Source: Novosphingobium arvoryzae
Lineage (GTDB): Bacteria > Pseudomonadota > Alphaproteobacteria > Sphingomonadales > Sphingomonadaceae
Length of the DNA: 64,000 nucleotides
Reading direction: 5' to 3'
Assembly: GCF_014652615.1 (NCBI RefSeq)
Contig: NZ_BMZD01000002.1
Location: forward strand, 248,001-312,000
Shown: positions 56,870 to 64,000 of the stretch, one piece after another
Numbering within the stretch: position 1 is the first letter of the stretch
Layout of the letters: the number at the start of each line of letters is the position of its first letter
Program-made: the position numbers and the translations under genes
The notes under the pieces: model-generated
Seen by the model: the letters and a program-made list of their open reading frames with translations, nothing else
Database searches by the model: none
Told to the model about the DNA's origin: nothing

Positions 56870-57592
56870 ATGAGCACCCAGCTTTCCCGCATCGACGGCA
56901 CCACCGGCGCGCGCCGCCACTTCCGCTATTTCGACTACCTGATGGCGGCCTTTGTCGCGATCCTGCTGCTGTCGAACCTGATCGGGGCCAGCAAGCTGGC
57001 CACGATCGAGGGCTTCACGTTTGGTGCGGGAATCCTGTTTTTCCCGCTGTCCTACGTGCTGGGCGACGTGCTGACAGAGGTCTACGGCTATGCCAACGCG
57101 CGGCGCTGCGTGTGGATGGGCTTTGCCGCGCTGATCTTCATGGCGGTGATGAGCTATGTCGTCGTCGCCATGCCGCCCGCGGCCGGGTGGGACGGGCAGG
57201 CCGCCTATGAAAGCGTGTTCGGCAGCACCTGGCGCATCGTCGCGGCATCGGTGCTGGCGTTCTGGGCGGGCGAATTCGTCAACAGCTTCGTCATGGCCAA
57301 GATGAAGATCTGGACCGGCGGCAGCAAGCTGTGGGCGCGCACCATCGGCTCCACCTTCTTCGGGCAGGCCGTGGACAGCCTGATCTTCTATCCGGTGGCG
57401 TTCCTGGGCATCTGGTCGACCGAGCAGGTGCTGACCGTGATGGTCACCAACTGGCTGCTGAAAGTGCTGTGGGAAGCCCTGCTGACGCCGGTGACCTATG
57501 CCGTGGTCGGCTGGTTCAAGGCGCGCGAGGGCGTGGACGTGTTCGACGAAGGCATCGATTTCTCGCCCTTCGCAAAAACCGAATCGGTTTGA
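56870..57592 (+). CDS. Queuosine precursor transporter (YhhQ/DUF165)
   Basis: A 240-aa membrane protein with six helices; signature AAFVAILLLSNLIGASKLA, FPLSYVLGDVLTEVYGY and ARTIGSTFFGQAVDSLIFY. Homologues import the queuosine precursor preQ0/preQ1. The gene stands alone and ends at a strong terminator. Confidence 0.92.
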   Translation: MSTQLSRIDGTTGARRHFRYFDYLMAAFVAILLLSNLIGASKLATIEGFTFGAGILFFPLSYVLGDVLTEVYGYANARRCVWMGFAALIFMAVMSYVVVAMPPAAGWDGQAAYESVFGSTWRIVAASVLAFWAGEFVNSFVMAKMKIWTGGSKLWARTIGSTFFGQAVDSLIFYPVAFLGIWSTEQVLTVMVTNWLLKVLWEALLTPVTYAVVGWFKAREGVDVFDEGIDFSPFAKTESV

Positions 57593-57594
57593 TC

Positions 57595-57643
57595 CCGACA
57601 CACTTACGGCCCCGTCTTGGTAGACGGGGCCGCGTCGTGTCGG
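57595..57643. terminator. Bidirectional terminator
   Basis: Core stem cggccccgtct / agacggggccg with a 4-base loop (57607-57632), extended by a ccgacac / gtgtcgg outer pair. It is shared by the convergent queuosine transporter and PspC-like genes. Confidence 0.75.
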
Positions 57644-57644
57644 T

Positions 57645-57857
57645 TCAATCCGCGATCAGGCCGATGGCGAGGTAGATCAGCAGCAGCGAGCCAAAGCCGA
57701 CCAGCGTGCCGACCACCCAGGCCAGGCGAACCAGCGTCACATCGACGCCGAAATAATCGGCGATCCCGGCGCTGACGCCCATGAACTTGGCGTTGGCCTT
57801 GTTCAGGCGGAACGACTTGGCGGCGGGGGCGCTGCGGGAATGGTCAAGCTGGGTCAT
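57645..57857 (-). CDS. PspC-domain protein, second copy
   Basis: A 70-aa protein comprising little more than the PspC domain: FRLNKANAKFMGVSAGIADYF, VTLVRLAWVVG and a C-terminal membrane helix. It resembles the pspC at 45.0 kb (KQNAKFMGICSGIADYTG), without its C-terminal coiled coil. Translationally coupled (ATGA) to the 48-aa secreted peptide gene upstream. Confidence 0.88.
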   Translation of the reverse strand: MTQLDHSRSAPAAKSFRLNKANAKFMGVSAGIADYFGVDVTLVRLAWVVGTLVGFGSLLLIYLAIGLIAD

Positions 57858-58000
57858 GCGACAACACTCACATAAGCCGAAGCGCCGTGCGCCTGGGCAG
57901 TGGACGGAACGGAAACGGTGCCGCTGATCAGCACCAGCGAAAGCGTCAGGGCGGTGGCGGCGGCGGCGATGGAGCGGCCGATTTGCGTGAAAGTGGTCAT
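57854..58000 (-). CDS. Small secreted peptide preceding PspC-like gene
   Basis: A 48-aa product: MTTFTQIGRSIAAAATALTL..., a signal-peptide-like N-terminus cleaved near AQA-HG, leaving about 12 residues. AGAGGGA lies eight bases before the ATG, and its stop overlaps the PspC-like ATG. It is the first gene after a sigma-54-type promoter. No known family; it parallels the leader gene at 43.65 kb. Confidence 0.7.
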   Translation of the reverse strand: MTTFTQIGRSIAAAATALTLSLVLISGTVSVPSTAQAHGASAYVSVVA

Positions 58001-58057
58001 GGTGAATTCCCTCTATCTGAACTGTTTGGCGGCCTGTGCCGCGATGCCAGACGTATT

Positions 58058-58072
58058 GCAGGGGTCGTGCCA
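58058..58072 (-). promoter_or_regulatory. Second sigma-54-type promoter
   Basis: On the minus strand TTGGCACGACCCCTGCA: TGGCAC at 58072-58067, N5, then CTGC at 58061-58058 (consensus TTGC, one mismatch). The start site is expected near 58047, about 45 bases before the 48-aa gene. Confidence 0.75.
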
Positions 58073-58149
58073 AACTGCGAAAATGGCGAAATTCAGCCAT
58101 TCCTGAACTCAGCACCACCCCTTGACCACAACCCCACTTCAAACAGTTG

Positions 58150-58167
58150 GTGAAATTTCCCAACTTT
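58150..58167. promoter_or_regulatory. Second putative PspF enhancer site
   Basis: gtgaaatttcccaacttt matches the pspF-pspA intergenic sequence 43513-43530 at 16 of 18 positions. It is about 80-95 bases upstream of the -24 box of the second sigma-54 promoter, in the expected enhancer range. Confidence 0.65.
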
Positions 58168-58221
58168 CAGGATCGGACTTTTGCGTGACAGCGCGGGGCG
58201 CGGCGGACTATCGCGGGCGGC

Positions 58222-59292
58222 ATGGCGCTGGCCCGCATCACCCTGTCCGATTTTCGCAACCACCGCGCCACGCGGCTGGACGGTGCGGCGCAGTTCAATC
58301 TGCTGGTGGGGGAGAACGGCGCGGGCAAGACCAACGTACTGGAGGCGCTGTCGCTGCTCGCGCCGGGCCGGGGGCTGCGCCGCGCGGCACTGGTCGACAT
58401 TCCGGCCAAGGACGGCGCGGGCTGGTTCGCCGTCAATGCCGAACTGGCGGATGGTGTGCAGATCGGCACCGGCGCGCGTGCCGACAAGCCGGGACGACGC
58501 GTGGTGCAAGTGAATGGCGCCGACGCCCCGGCGGTGCGACTGGGCGAATGGCTCAGCATCGGCTGGCTGACCCCGGCGATGGACCGCCTTTTTGCCGAGG
58601 GCGCGGGGGCGCGGCGGCGGTTTCTGGACCGGCTGGTGCTGGCGCTGGAACCTGGCCATGCCCGCAATGCCGCCAAGCTGGAAGGCGCCTTGCGCGAACG
58701 CAACCGCCTGCTGGGCGAAGTGCAGGAACCGGACCCGCAGTGGCTGGCCGCGCTGGAAGGCCAGCTGGCCGAAGCCGGGGCCGCTGTCGCGCAGGCCCGC
58801 GCGCGGCTGGTGGAGCGGCTGGTCGAGGCGCTGGCCACCCTGCCCGAAGCCCCGTTCGCGCGGCCCCTGCTGCGCTACCAGCCGGGCGGACCGCTGGAGG
58901 CGGAGGCACTCGCCGCCGAACTCGCCGCGACCCGCCGCCGCGACCGCGCCGCCCAGCGCACGCTGACCGGCCCGCACCGCGACGAGTTACTCGTGACCAT
59001 GAGCGGCAAGGACCAGCCCGCCGCCGAATGCTCCACGGGTGAGCAGAAGGCGATGCTGATCGCGATCACACTGGCCCATGCGGGGCTGCTCAGCCCGGAT
59101 CGCCCCGGCCTGCTGCTGCTCGACGAAGTGGCCGCGCACCTTGACCCGCTGCGCCGCGCCGCGCTGTTCGACCGGCTGCGGCAGGGCGGCGCGCAAGTCT
59201 GGCTGACCGGCACCGAACTCCCCCCGTTCGAGGCGATTGCCACCGAAGCCGCCGTCTGGCGCGTCAGCGACGGGGTGGCCGAGCGGGTCTAG
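58222..59292 (+). CDS. recF: DNA replication/repair protein RecF
   Basis: A 356-aa SMC-like ATPase of gap repair. FRNHRATRLDGAAQFNLLVG precedes Walker A GENGAGKTN (30-38); the signature (CSTGEQKAMLIAI) and Walker B (LLLLDEVAAHLD) follow. It stands apart from dnaA-dnaN-gyrB, which is usual in alphaproteobacteria. Divergent from the PspC-like unit. Confidence 0.95.
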   Translation: MALARITLSDFRNHRATRLDGAAQFNLLVGENGAGKTNVLEALSLLAPGRGLRRAALVDIPAKDGAGWFAVNAELADGVQIGTGARADKPGRRVVQVNGADAPAVRLGEWLSIGWLTPAMDRLFAEGAGARRRFLDRLVLALEPGHARNAAKLEGALRERNRLLGEVQEPDPQWLAALEGQLAEAGAAVAQARARLVERLVEALATLPEAPFARPLLRYQPGGPLEAEALAAELAATRRRDRAAQRTLTGPHRDELLVTMSGKDQPAAECSTGEQKAMLIAITLAHAGLLSPDRPGLLLLDEVAAHLDPLRRAALFDRLRQGGAQVWLTGTELPPFEAIATEAAVWRVSDGVAERV

Positions 59293-59311
59293 GCCATTCC
59301 AACCCGCTCCG

Positions 59312-59408
59312 CCCGTGCTGAGCGTGTCGAAGCACTGCCTTGCTTCTGAACCGGCTGCGCCACCCGCAGAAGGGACAGCAATCCTTCGACAAGCTCAGGA
59401 TGGACGGG
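59312..59408. repeat. Inverted-repeat element (ccttcgacaagctcag family)
   Basis: The left arm (59312-59334, cccgtgctgagcgtgtcgaag) and right arm (59382-59408, tccttcgacaagctcagg...) are imperfect inverted copies around a 47-base spacer. The same core is a widespread intergenic repeat in proteobacteria. It lies in the 146-base gap between the convergent recF and lipase genes. Confidence 0.8.
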
Positions 59409-59438
59409 TTCGGGAGAGAGGGCCTTTTCCCTCGCAGC

Positions 59439-60149
59439 CTAGCCCTTTGGCTTGGGCACCGCCTTGGCCACGTCGTCCACCGTCGCTTCGACAAGTTTGT
59501 CGATCCCCGGCAGGGTCGGGTGGATATTGTCGGCCTGCAACAGGTCTGGCCGGCCGATCAGCGGTTGCAGGAAAAACGGCACCAGCGTCGCGCCGTGCTT
59601 CTTCGCCAGCGCGGGATAGATCGGATCGAACTGCTTGCGGTAATCCGCCCCCAGGTTGGGCGGGGAGAGCATTCCCAGCAGCACCACCTTGACCTTGCGC
59701 TCGGTCAGCGTGGTCAGGATCGCGTCGAGGTTCTGCCGGGTCTGTTCCGGCGGCAGCGCGCGCAGCATGTCATTCCCGCCAAGGCTGATAATTGCCAGCG
59801 CGGGCGGCTCCTTCATGCCTGACAGGGCGAAGTCCAGCCTCTGCAAACCGCCCGCCGTGGTATCGCCGGAAACGCCCGCGTTCGTGATCTGCGCATTGAT
59901 CCCGCGCGCGCGCAGGGCCGCTTCCAGCCGGGCGGGATAGCTTTGTCCCGGCTCCAGCCCGTATCCGGCAAACAGGCTGTCGCCCAGCGCCAGCACTGGC
60001 ACCGCCGGCCCCATCACCGGGATTTCCGGCGGCGCCTCTGCGGCCGCGGATTCGCTGGCCGTGGGGGTGCCTGCCCCCTGCCCGCAGGCACCCAGCATAA
60101 AGGCCATGGCCACGGGGGTTGCAACTTGGGTCACCCACTTCCATTTCAT
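59439..60149 (-). CDS. TesA-like SGNH lipase/arylesterase, lipoprotein
   Basis: A 236-aa SGNH hydrolase: a lipobox (LGAC) at the N-terminus, then an Ala/Ser/Pro-rich linker, block I LALGDSLFAGYG, block III SLGGNDMLR and block V DNIHPT. E. coli TesA is a periplasmic protein; here a lipid anchor is likely. It is divergent from the ABC exporter genes, the same neighbourhood as tesA-ybbA-ybbP in E. coli. Confidence 0.9.
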   Translation of the reverse strand: MKWKWVTQVATPVAMAFMLGACGQGAGTPTASESAAAEAPPEIPVMGPAVPVLALGDSLFAGYGLEPGQSYPARLEAALRARGINAQITNAGVSGDTTAGGLQRLDFALSGMKEPPALAIISLGGNDMLRALPPEQTRQNLDAILTTLTERKVKVVLLGMLSPPNLGADYRKQFDPIYPALAKKHGATLVPFFLQPLIGRPDLLQADNIHPTLPGIDKLVEATVDDVAKAVPKPKG

Positions 60150-60197
60150 GCAGAAATTCCTTGCGTTCTTTCCCTCTAGCTATGGCTTCCTGACCCT

Positions 60198-60899
60198 GTG
60201 ACAAGCCCCCAGACGGCAATCCGTGCCGCAAACCTCAAACTTGCCCTTGGCCAGGGCGACAGCGCTGTCGAAATCCTGCGCGGGATCGACCTGTCGGTAC
60301 CGCTGGGCCAGACGCTGGCGCTGCTGGGTCCGTCGGGTTCGGGCAAGAGCTCGCTGATGGCCGTGCTCTCCGGGCTAGAGCGGGCTTCGTCGGGCACGCT
60401 GGAAGTGGCGGGCGCGGATTTTGCCGCGCTGGACGAGGACGCGCTGGCCGCCGCCCGGCGCGGGCGGATCGGGATCGTGCTGCAGGCGTTCCACCTGCTC
60501 CCCACCATGACCGCACTGGAAAACGTGATGACCCCGCTGGAACTGGCGGGCATGGACGATGCGCGCGAACGAGCGGAGCAGGAACTGGCCGCTGTCGGCC
60601 TGGGCCACCGGCTGAACCACTACCCGGCGCAACTGTCAGGCGGGGAGCAGCAGCGCGTTGCCATCGCCCGCGCGCTCGCCCCGCGCCCGCCGCTGGTGTT
60701 CGCGGACGAGCCGACCGGCAACCTCGACGCGGCGACCGGCAGTGCGATCATGGACCTGCTGTTCGCCCGCCGCGCCGAGACCGGCGCGACACTGGTGATC
60801 ATCACGCACGACCCTGGTCTGGCGCAGCGCTGTGAGCGGGTTATCACCCTGGCCGATGGCCGCATCGCGAGCGACAGTATGAGCGATTTGGGGGCATGA
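60198..60899 (+). CDS. ABC transporter ATPase, YbbA/LolD-like
   Basis: A 233-aa ATPase: Walker A GPSGSGKSS, signature LSGGEQQRVAIARAL, Walker B PLVFADEPTGNLD. MacB-type. The GTG start at 60198 has only weak RBS support. Overlaps the permease start by four bases (ATGA). Confidence 0.93.
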   Translation: MTSPQTAIRAANLKLALGQGDSAVEILRGIDLSVPLGQTLALLGPSGSGKSSLMAVLSGLERASSGTLEVAGADFAALDEDALAAARRGRIGIVLQAFHLLPTMTALENVMTPLELAGMDDARERAEQELAAVGLGHRLNHYPAQLSGGEQQRVAIARALAPRPPLVFADEPTGNLDAATGSAIMDLLFARRAETGATLVIITHDPGLAQRCERVITLADGRIASDSMSDLGA

Positions 60900-63415
60900 G
60901 CGCCCTGCCCTGGCGCACCGCGTGGACGATTGCGCGCCGCGACCTTTCGGCCCGCTTCCGAGGGCTGCGGCTGCTGCTGGTCTGCCTGTTCCTGGGGGTT
61001 GGCGCGCTGGCCGCGATCGGCACGCTGACCGGGGCGATTGAAAGCGAACTCAAGGCGCGCGGCAAGACCATTCTGGGCGGGGACATTCAGGTCGAGGTCT
61101 GGCAGCGCACCGTCACGCCGCAGGAACGCGCCGCGCTGGATGCGCTGGGCCAGGTTTCGGGCGGGCTGCGCTTGCAGGCGATGGCCACCAACGGCGCGCT
61201 CGCCTCGCCCGTCGAACTGAAAGCCGTCGATGCCGCCTGGCCGCTGGTCGGGCAGCTGAAGCTGGCCGATGGCCGGCTGACCGGCGCGCCGCCCGCAGGC
61301 AGCGCCTATGTCTCCACCGATGCCGCCGCGCGGCTGGGGGTGAAGGCGGGGGACAGCTTCGTGATCGGCGGCCAGCGGCTGACGGTGGGCGGCGTGATCG
61401 CCGATGAGCCGGACCGGCTGAGCGAGGGCTTCACGCTTGGCCCGGCCGTGATCGTGGCGGAGAGCTTTCCGGCCAGCGCCGGGCTGACCTCGCCCGGATC
61501 GATGTTCCGCGCGCGCTATCGCATCCTGCTGCCCGATGGGACCGAGCCGGTGCCGGTGATCGATGCGCTGAAAGCCAAATATCCCGCCGCCGGGTTCACC
61601 TATCGCACGCGCGACAAGGCCGCGCCGGGGGCGGAACGCTTCGTCGGGCGGATGGGCGAATTTCTGGTGCTGGTCGGACTCGCCGCGCTGGTGATCGCGG
61701 GCATCGGCATTGGCGGCGGGGTTTCCTCCTATCTGGAGGCGCGGCGCGGCTCCATCGCCACACTGAAAGTGCTGGGCGCGACCAGCGGCGACATTGCGCG
61801 GATCTACCTGTTGCAAGTCGGCGCGGCGGCGCTGGTCGGCAGTGCGATTGGCCTTGCCGCGGGCGTGGTGGTGACCCCGCTGTTCACGCAGGCGCTGGGC
61901 CAGTTGCTGCCCGTTGCCGCCGGGTTCGTGTTCGATCCCTGGGCGCTGCTGCGCGCAGTGGCCTATGGCCTGCTGGTGGTGCTGGTATTCGCCGCGCCGC
62001 CGCTGCTCGCCGCGCGGCGCTTTCCCGCGATGGCGCTGATGCGCGCGCGGGTTTCCCCCCTGCCCTCGATCCGGCGCGAGGCGCTGCTGCCCGTCGCGCT
62101 GGGCATGGCCGCGATTGCCGCCATCGCGATGCTGACCGCCGCGCAGCCGCTCGTCACCGCCACGTTCCTCGGTGGAGCGGTCGCGCTGCTGGGGTTGCTG
62201 GCCCTGCTCGGCTGGGCGATCCGCACCATGGCCGCCCGCGCGCCGCGCCCGCAGCGCCCGCTGCTGCGCCTCGCGCTCGCCAACCTGCACCGGCCCTCCG
62301 CCCAGACCGGCGCGCTGGTGACGGCGCTGGGGTTTGGCCTGTCCGCCTTCGTCCTGCTGGCGGCGGTCGAGAGCAGTCTGGACGCCAACATCGCCGCACG
62401 CGTGCCCAACCGCGCGCCCGATTACTTCGTGCTCGATGTGCCAAAGGACCGCGCCGACGCGTTCCGCCAGACGGTTCAGGCCGCCGATCCGGGATCGAAA
62501 GTGACACTGGTGCCCTCGATGCGCGGCTCGATCCTTGCCTATGGCCCGGAAGGGGCCATGACCCGCGTCGCCGACCTCAAGCAGATTCCCGACAACGCCT
62601 GGCCCCTGCGCGGCGAACGCGGACTGACTTATGCCGACACCCTGCCCGATGGCAGCACGCTGACGGCCGGAAAATGGTGGCCCAAAGGTTACACCGGCGA
62701 GCCGCTGGTCTCGGTGGACGAGGAACTGGCCGCCGCGATCGACCTGAAGCTGGGCGACCAGATCACCATCGCCCTGCTGGGGGTGGAGCGCACCGCACGG
62801 ATCGCCTCGTTCCGGCGGGTCGACTGGGACACGATGGGCTTCAACTATGTGCTGGTGTTCAGCCCCAATGCGATTGCCGACGCGCCGCACAATCTGGCCG
62901 CAACCATCGACCTGCCCCCCGGCGCGCCCAAGGCCGGGCTGCTGCAGGCGCTGATCCGCCAGTTCCCGTCAAGCTCGGTGATCGAGGTCGGCAACGTGCT
63001 GCGCCAGGCGCGCGAACTGCTGACGCAAGTGTCCACCGCGATCCTCGCCGCCGCATCGGTGGCGGTGCTGGCGGGCGTGGCGGTGCTGCTGGGCGCCATC
63101 GCGGCGGCGCGCGCCAGCCGCCTTTATGACAACGTGATCCTGCGCGTGCTGGGCGCGAGCCGCCGCCAGCTGCTGTTGCTGCAACTGGCCGAATACGGGC
63201 TGCTGGCGGCACTGCTGGCGGGCGTGGCGCTGGTGCTGGGCTCTGCGATGGCGTGGCTGGTGATCGTCCAGCTGTTCGAATTCGACTGGCTGCCCAACTG
63301 GGGCCAGGTGCTGGGCGTGCTGGGCGCAGGGCTGGGTCTGGTGATCCTGTTCGCGCTGGGCGGCTCCATCCCGCTGCTGCGGGCGAAACCTGCACAGGCG
63401 CTGCGGGAGCTTTAA
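60896..63415 (+). CDS. ABC transporter permease, YbbP-like (FtsX domains)
   Basis: An 839-aa permease with ten predicted helices: one N-terminal, three per FtsX block and further ones, plus two large periplasmic domains. It resembles YbbP. Partner of the preceding ATPase and, by neighbourhood, of the TesA-like lipase. The function of the family is not settled; export or extraction of a lipid or lysophospholipid is a common proposal. Confidence 0.9.
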   Translation: MSALPWRTAWTIARRDLSARFRGLRLLLVCLFLGVGALAAIGTLTGAIESELKARGKTILGGDIQVEVWQRTVTPQERAALDALGQVSGGLRLQAMATNGALASPVELKAVDAAWPLVGQLKLADGRLTGAPPAGSAYVSTDAAARLGVKAGDSFVIGGQRLTVGGVIADEPDRLSEGFTLGPAVIVAESFPASAGLTSPGSMFRARYRILLPDGTEPVPVIDALKAKYPAAGFTYRTRDKAAPGAERFVGRMGEFLVLVGLAALVIAGIGIGGGVSSYLEARRGSIATLKVLGATSGDIARIYLLQVGAAALVGSAIGLAAGVVVTPLFTQALGQLLPVAAGFVFDPWALLRAVAYGLLVVLVFAAPPLLAARRFPAMALMRARVSPLPSIRREALLPVALGMAAIAAIAMLTAAQPLVTATFLGGAVALLGLLALLGWAIRTMAARAPRPQRPLLRLALANLHRPSAQTGALVTALGFGLSAFVLLAAVESSLDANIAARVPNRAPDYFVLDVPKDRADAFRQTVQAADPGSKVTLVPSMRGSILAYGPEGAMTRVADLKQIPDNAWPLRGERGLTYADTLPDGSTLTAGKWWPKGYTGEPLVSVDEELAAAIDLKLGDQITIALLGVERTARIASFRRVDWDTMGFNYVLVFSPNAIADAPHNLAATIDLPPGAPKAGLLQALIRQFPSSSVIEVGNVLRQARELLTQVSTAILAAASVAVLAGVAVLLGAIAAARASRLYDNVILRVLGASRRQLLLLQLAEYGLLAALLAGVALVLGSAMAWLVIVQLFEFDWLPNWGQVLGVLGAGLGLVILFALGGSIPLLRAKPAQALREL

Positions 63416-63426
63416 CCAACGAAAAA

Positions 63427-63450
63427 CGGGGACCGGTTGCCCGGTCCCCG
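63427..63450. terminator. Bidirectional terminator
   Basis: Perfect cggggaccgg / ccggtccccg stem with loop ttgc, preceded by an A-tract. It lies between the convergent permease and receptor genes. Confidence 0.8.
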
Positions 63451-63476
63451 CATTGTTCAGGCGCTGGTGGCCTGGC

Positions 63477-64000
63477 TTACCACTTGAACCGTACCGTCGC
63501 GCCATAAGTGCGCGGCTGGTTGGGGTAGCCGGAGATCGAGCCGGACTGGACCACCGAATCGAAGATCTGGATCAGGTGACGGTCGTTGGTCAGGTTGCGG
63601 CCCCAGACCGACAGTTCCAGCCCGTTCATCATCGCATAAGTCAGCGAGGCGTTGATTTCGCTCACTTCGCGCTGGAACGGCCGCGCCGCGTCGAACGCGG
63701 GCTGATAGCTGATCACCTGGCCCAGCGCGTTGCGCTGGATGAAGCCGGGCAGCCCTTCGAGCACCTGCACTTCGCTTTCATAGTGCCAGTCCCCGCGCAG
63801 GATCACGCGGTCGCCATTGCCCAGTTCCTGGTTCCACTGCGCGCCGAGCGTGGCCGAGATGCCGGGGATGCCGGCCGGCTTGGTGCCGCTGGCATCGCCC
63901 AGCGCGGAGCCGGGGAAGCTGACGTACTTCGGATCGAGCCAGACGAGCGAGAGGTTCAGCGTCAGCGGCTTCACCGGCTTGACCATGCCGTCGAATTCGA
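63477..64000 (-). CDS. TonB-dependent receptor, C-terminal part (runs off the window)
   Basis: The last 173 or so residues of a TonB-dependent receptor barrel: strand-like alternation, GRNLTNDRH (the common C-terminal GxNLTD-type motif) and the end YGATVRFKW with an aromatic C-terminus. The gene begins beyond 64000, so substrate and plug are not visible. Confidence 0.88.
   Translation of the reverse strand, partial: EFDGMVKPVKPLTLNLSLVWLDPKYVSFPGSALGDASGTKPAGIPGISATLGAQWNQELGNGDRVILRGDWHYESEVQVLEGLPGFIQRNALGQVISYQPAFDAARPFQREVSEINASLTYAMMNGLELSVWGRNLTNDRHLIQIFDSVVQSGSISGYPNQPRTYGATVRFKW

Noticed and set aside
60620..62890. Long minus-strand frame opposite the ABC exporter genes
   Set aside because: Antisense to the clear ATPase and FtsX permease; the translation is Gln/Arg/His-rich and unlike a protein family.

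Overview
The window is GC-rich, densely packed chromosomal DNA from an alphaproteobacterium, most likely a sphingomonad (Sphingomonadales; Novosphingobium-like is a reasonable guess, not proven). The case rests on GcrA, a DUF1476 protein (zeta-type F1-ATPase inhibitor), an alphaproteobacterial IF-2/NusA/YlxR set, CrtZ-type carotenoid hydroxylase, two large TonB-dependent receptors and a subclass B3 metallo-beta-lactamase. Almost everything is housekeeping or envelope biology. I see no prophage, insertion sequence, integrase or CRISPR array.

Layout. 0-7 kb: a universal stress protein; sdhC-sdhD-sdhA (sdhB is not adjacent); a large nested palindromic element; and an operon of SDR, B3 beta-lactamase and PrmA. 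7-14 kb: a short NfrA-like/NfrB-like pair (outer-membrane TPR protein plus inner-membrane glycosyltransferase), then recN-ligA-CinA-like. 14-21 kb: a TonB-dependent receptor, a YezD-type small protein, an LpxH-like phosphoesterase with a GT4 glycosyltransferase, an Rrf2 regulator and bamD. 20-28 kb: a CmcJ-like oxygenase and an SDR that share a 19-bp operator-like sequence, an ABC-2 permease, gcrA, a diguanylate cyclase and a two-gene lipoprotein/TPR unit. 28-42 kb: the classical rimP-nusA-ylxR-infB-rbfA-truB-rpsO-pnp set, split in two by a site-2 protease, tdk, an AbgT transporter and a YceI protein.

42-47 kb is the most interesting part. pspF is divergent from a sigma-54 operon that contains a small leader membrane protein, pspA, pspB, pspC and then five consecutive small genes. 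Each of the five encodes one N-terminal membrane helix and a coiled coil; four carry a complete shared C-terminal signature and the fifth an abbreviated form. A second sigma-54-type promoter at 58.06 kb, with an upstream 18-bp sequence matching the pspF-pspA intergenic one at 16 of 18 positions, drives a 48-aa secreted peptide and another PspC-domain protein. I infer one PspF regulon with two loci and an expanded set of PspB/PspC-like helper proteins.

47-64 kb: sufE, a YbaN-like protein, crtZ and a thioesterase; leuC-(small membrane protein)-leuD-quinone reductase; DUF1476-bolA-grxD; a Nudix hydrolase; an MBL-fold hydrolase behind paired TGAC-N6-GTCA operators; tRNA-Arg(UCU); a queuosine-precursor transporter; recF; a TesA-like lipase divergent from a YbbA/YbbP-like ABC exporter; and the C-terminal part of a second TonB-dependent receptor that runs off the window. 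Several palindromic repeats (4.07, 6.96, 48.42 and 59.31 kb) sit in intergenic gaps.
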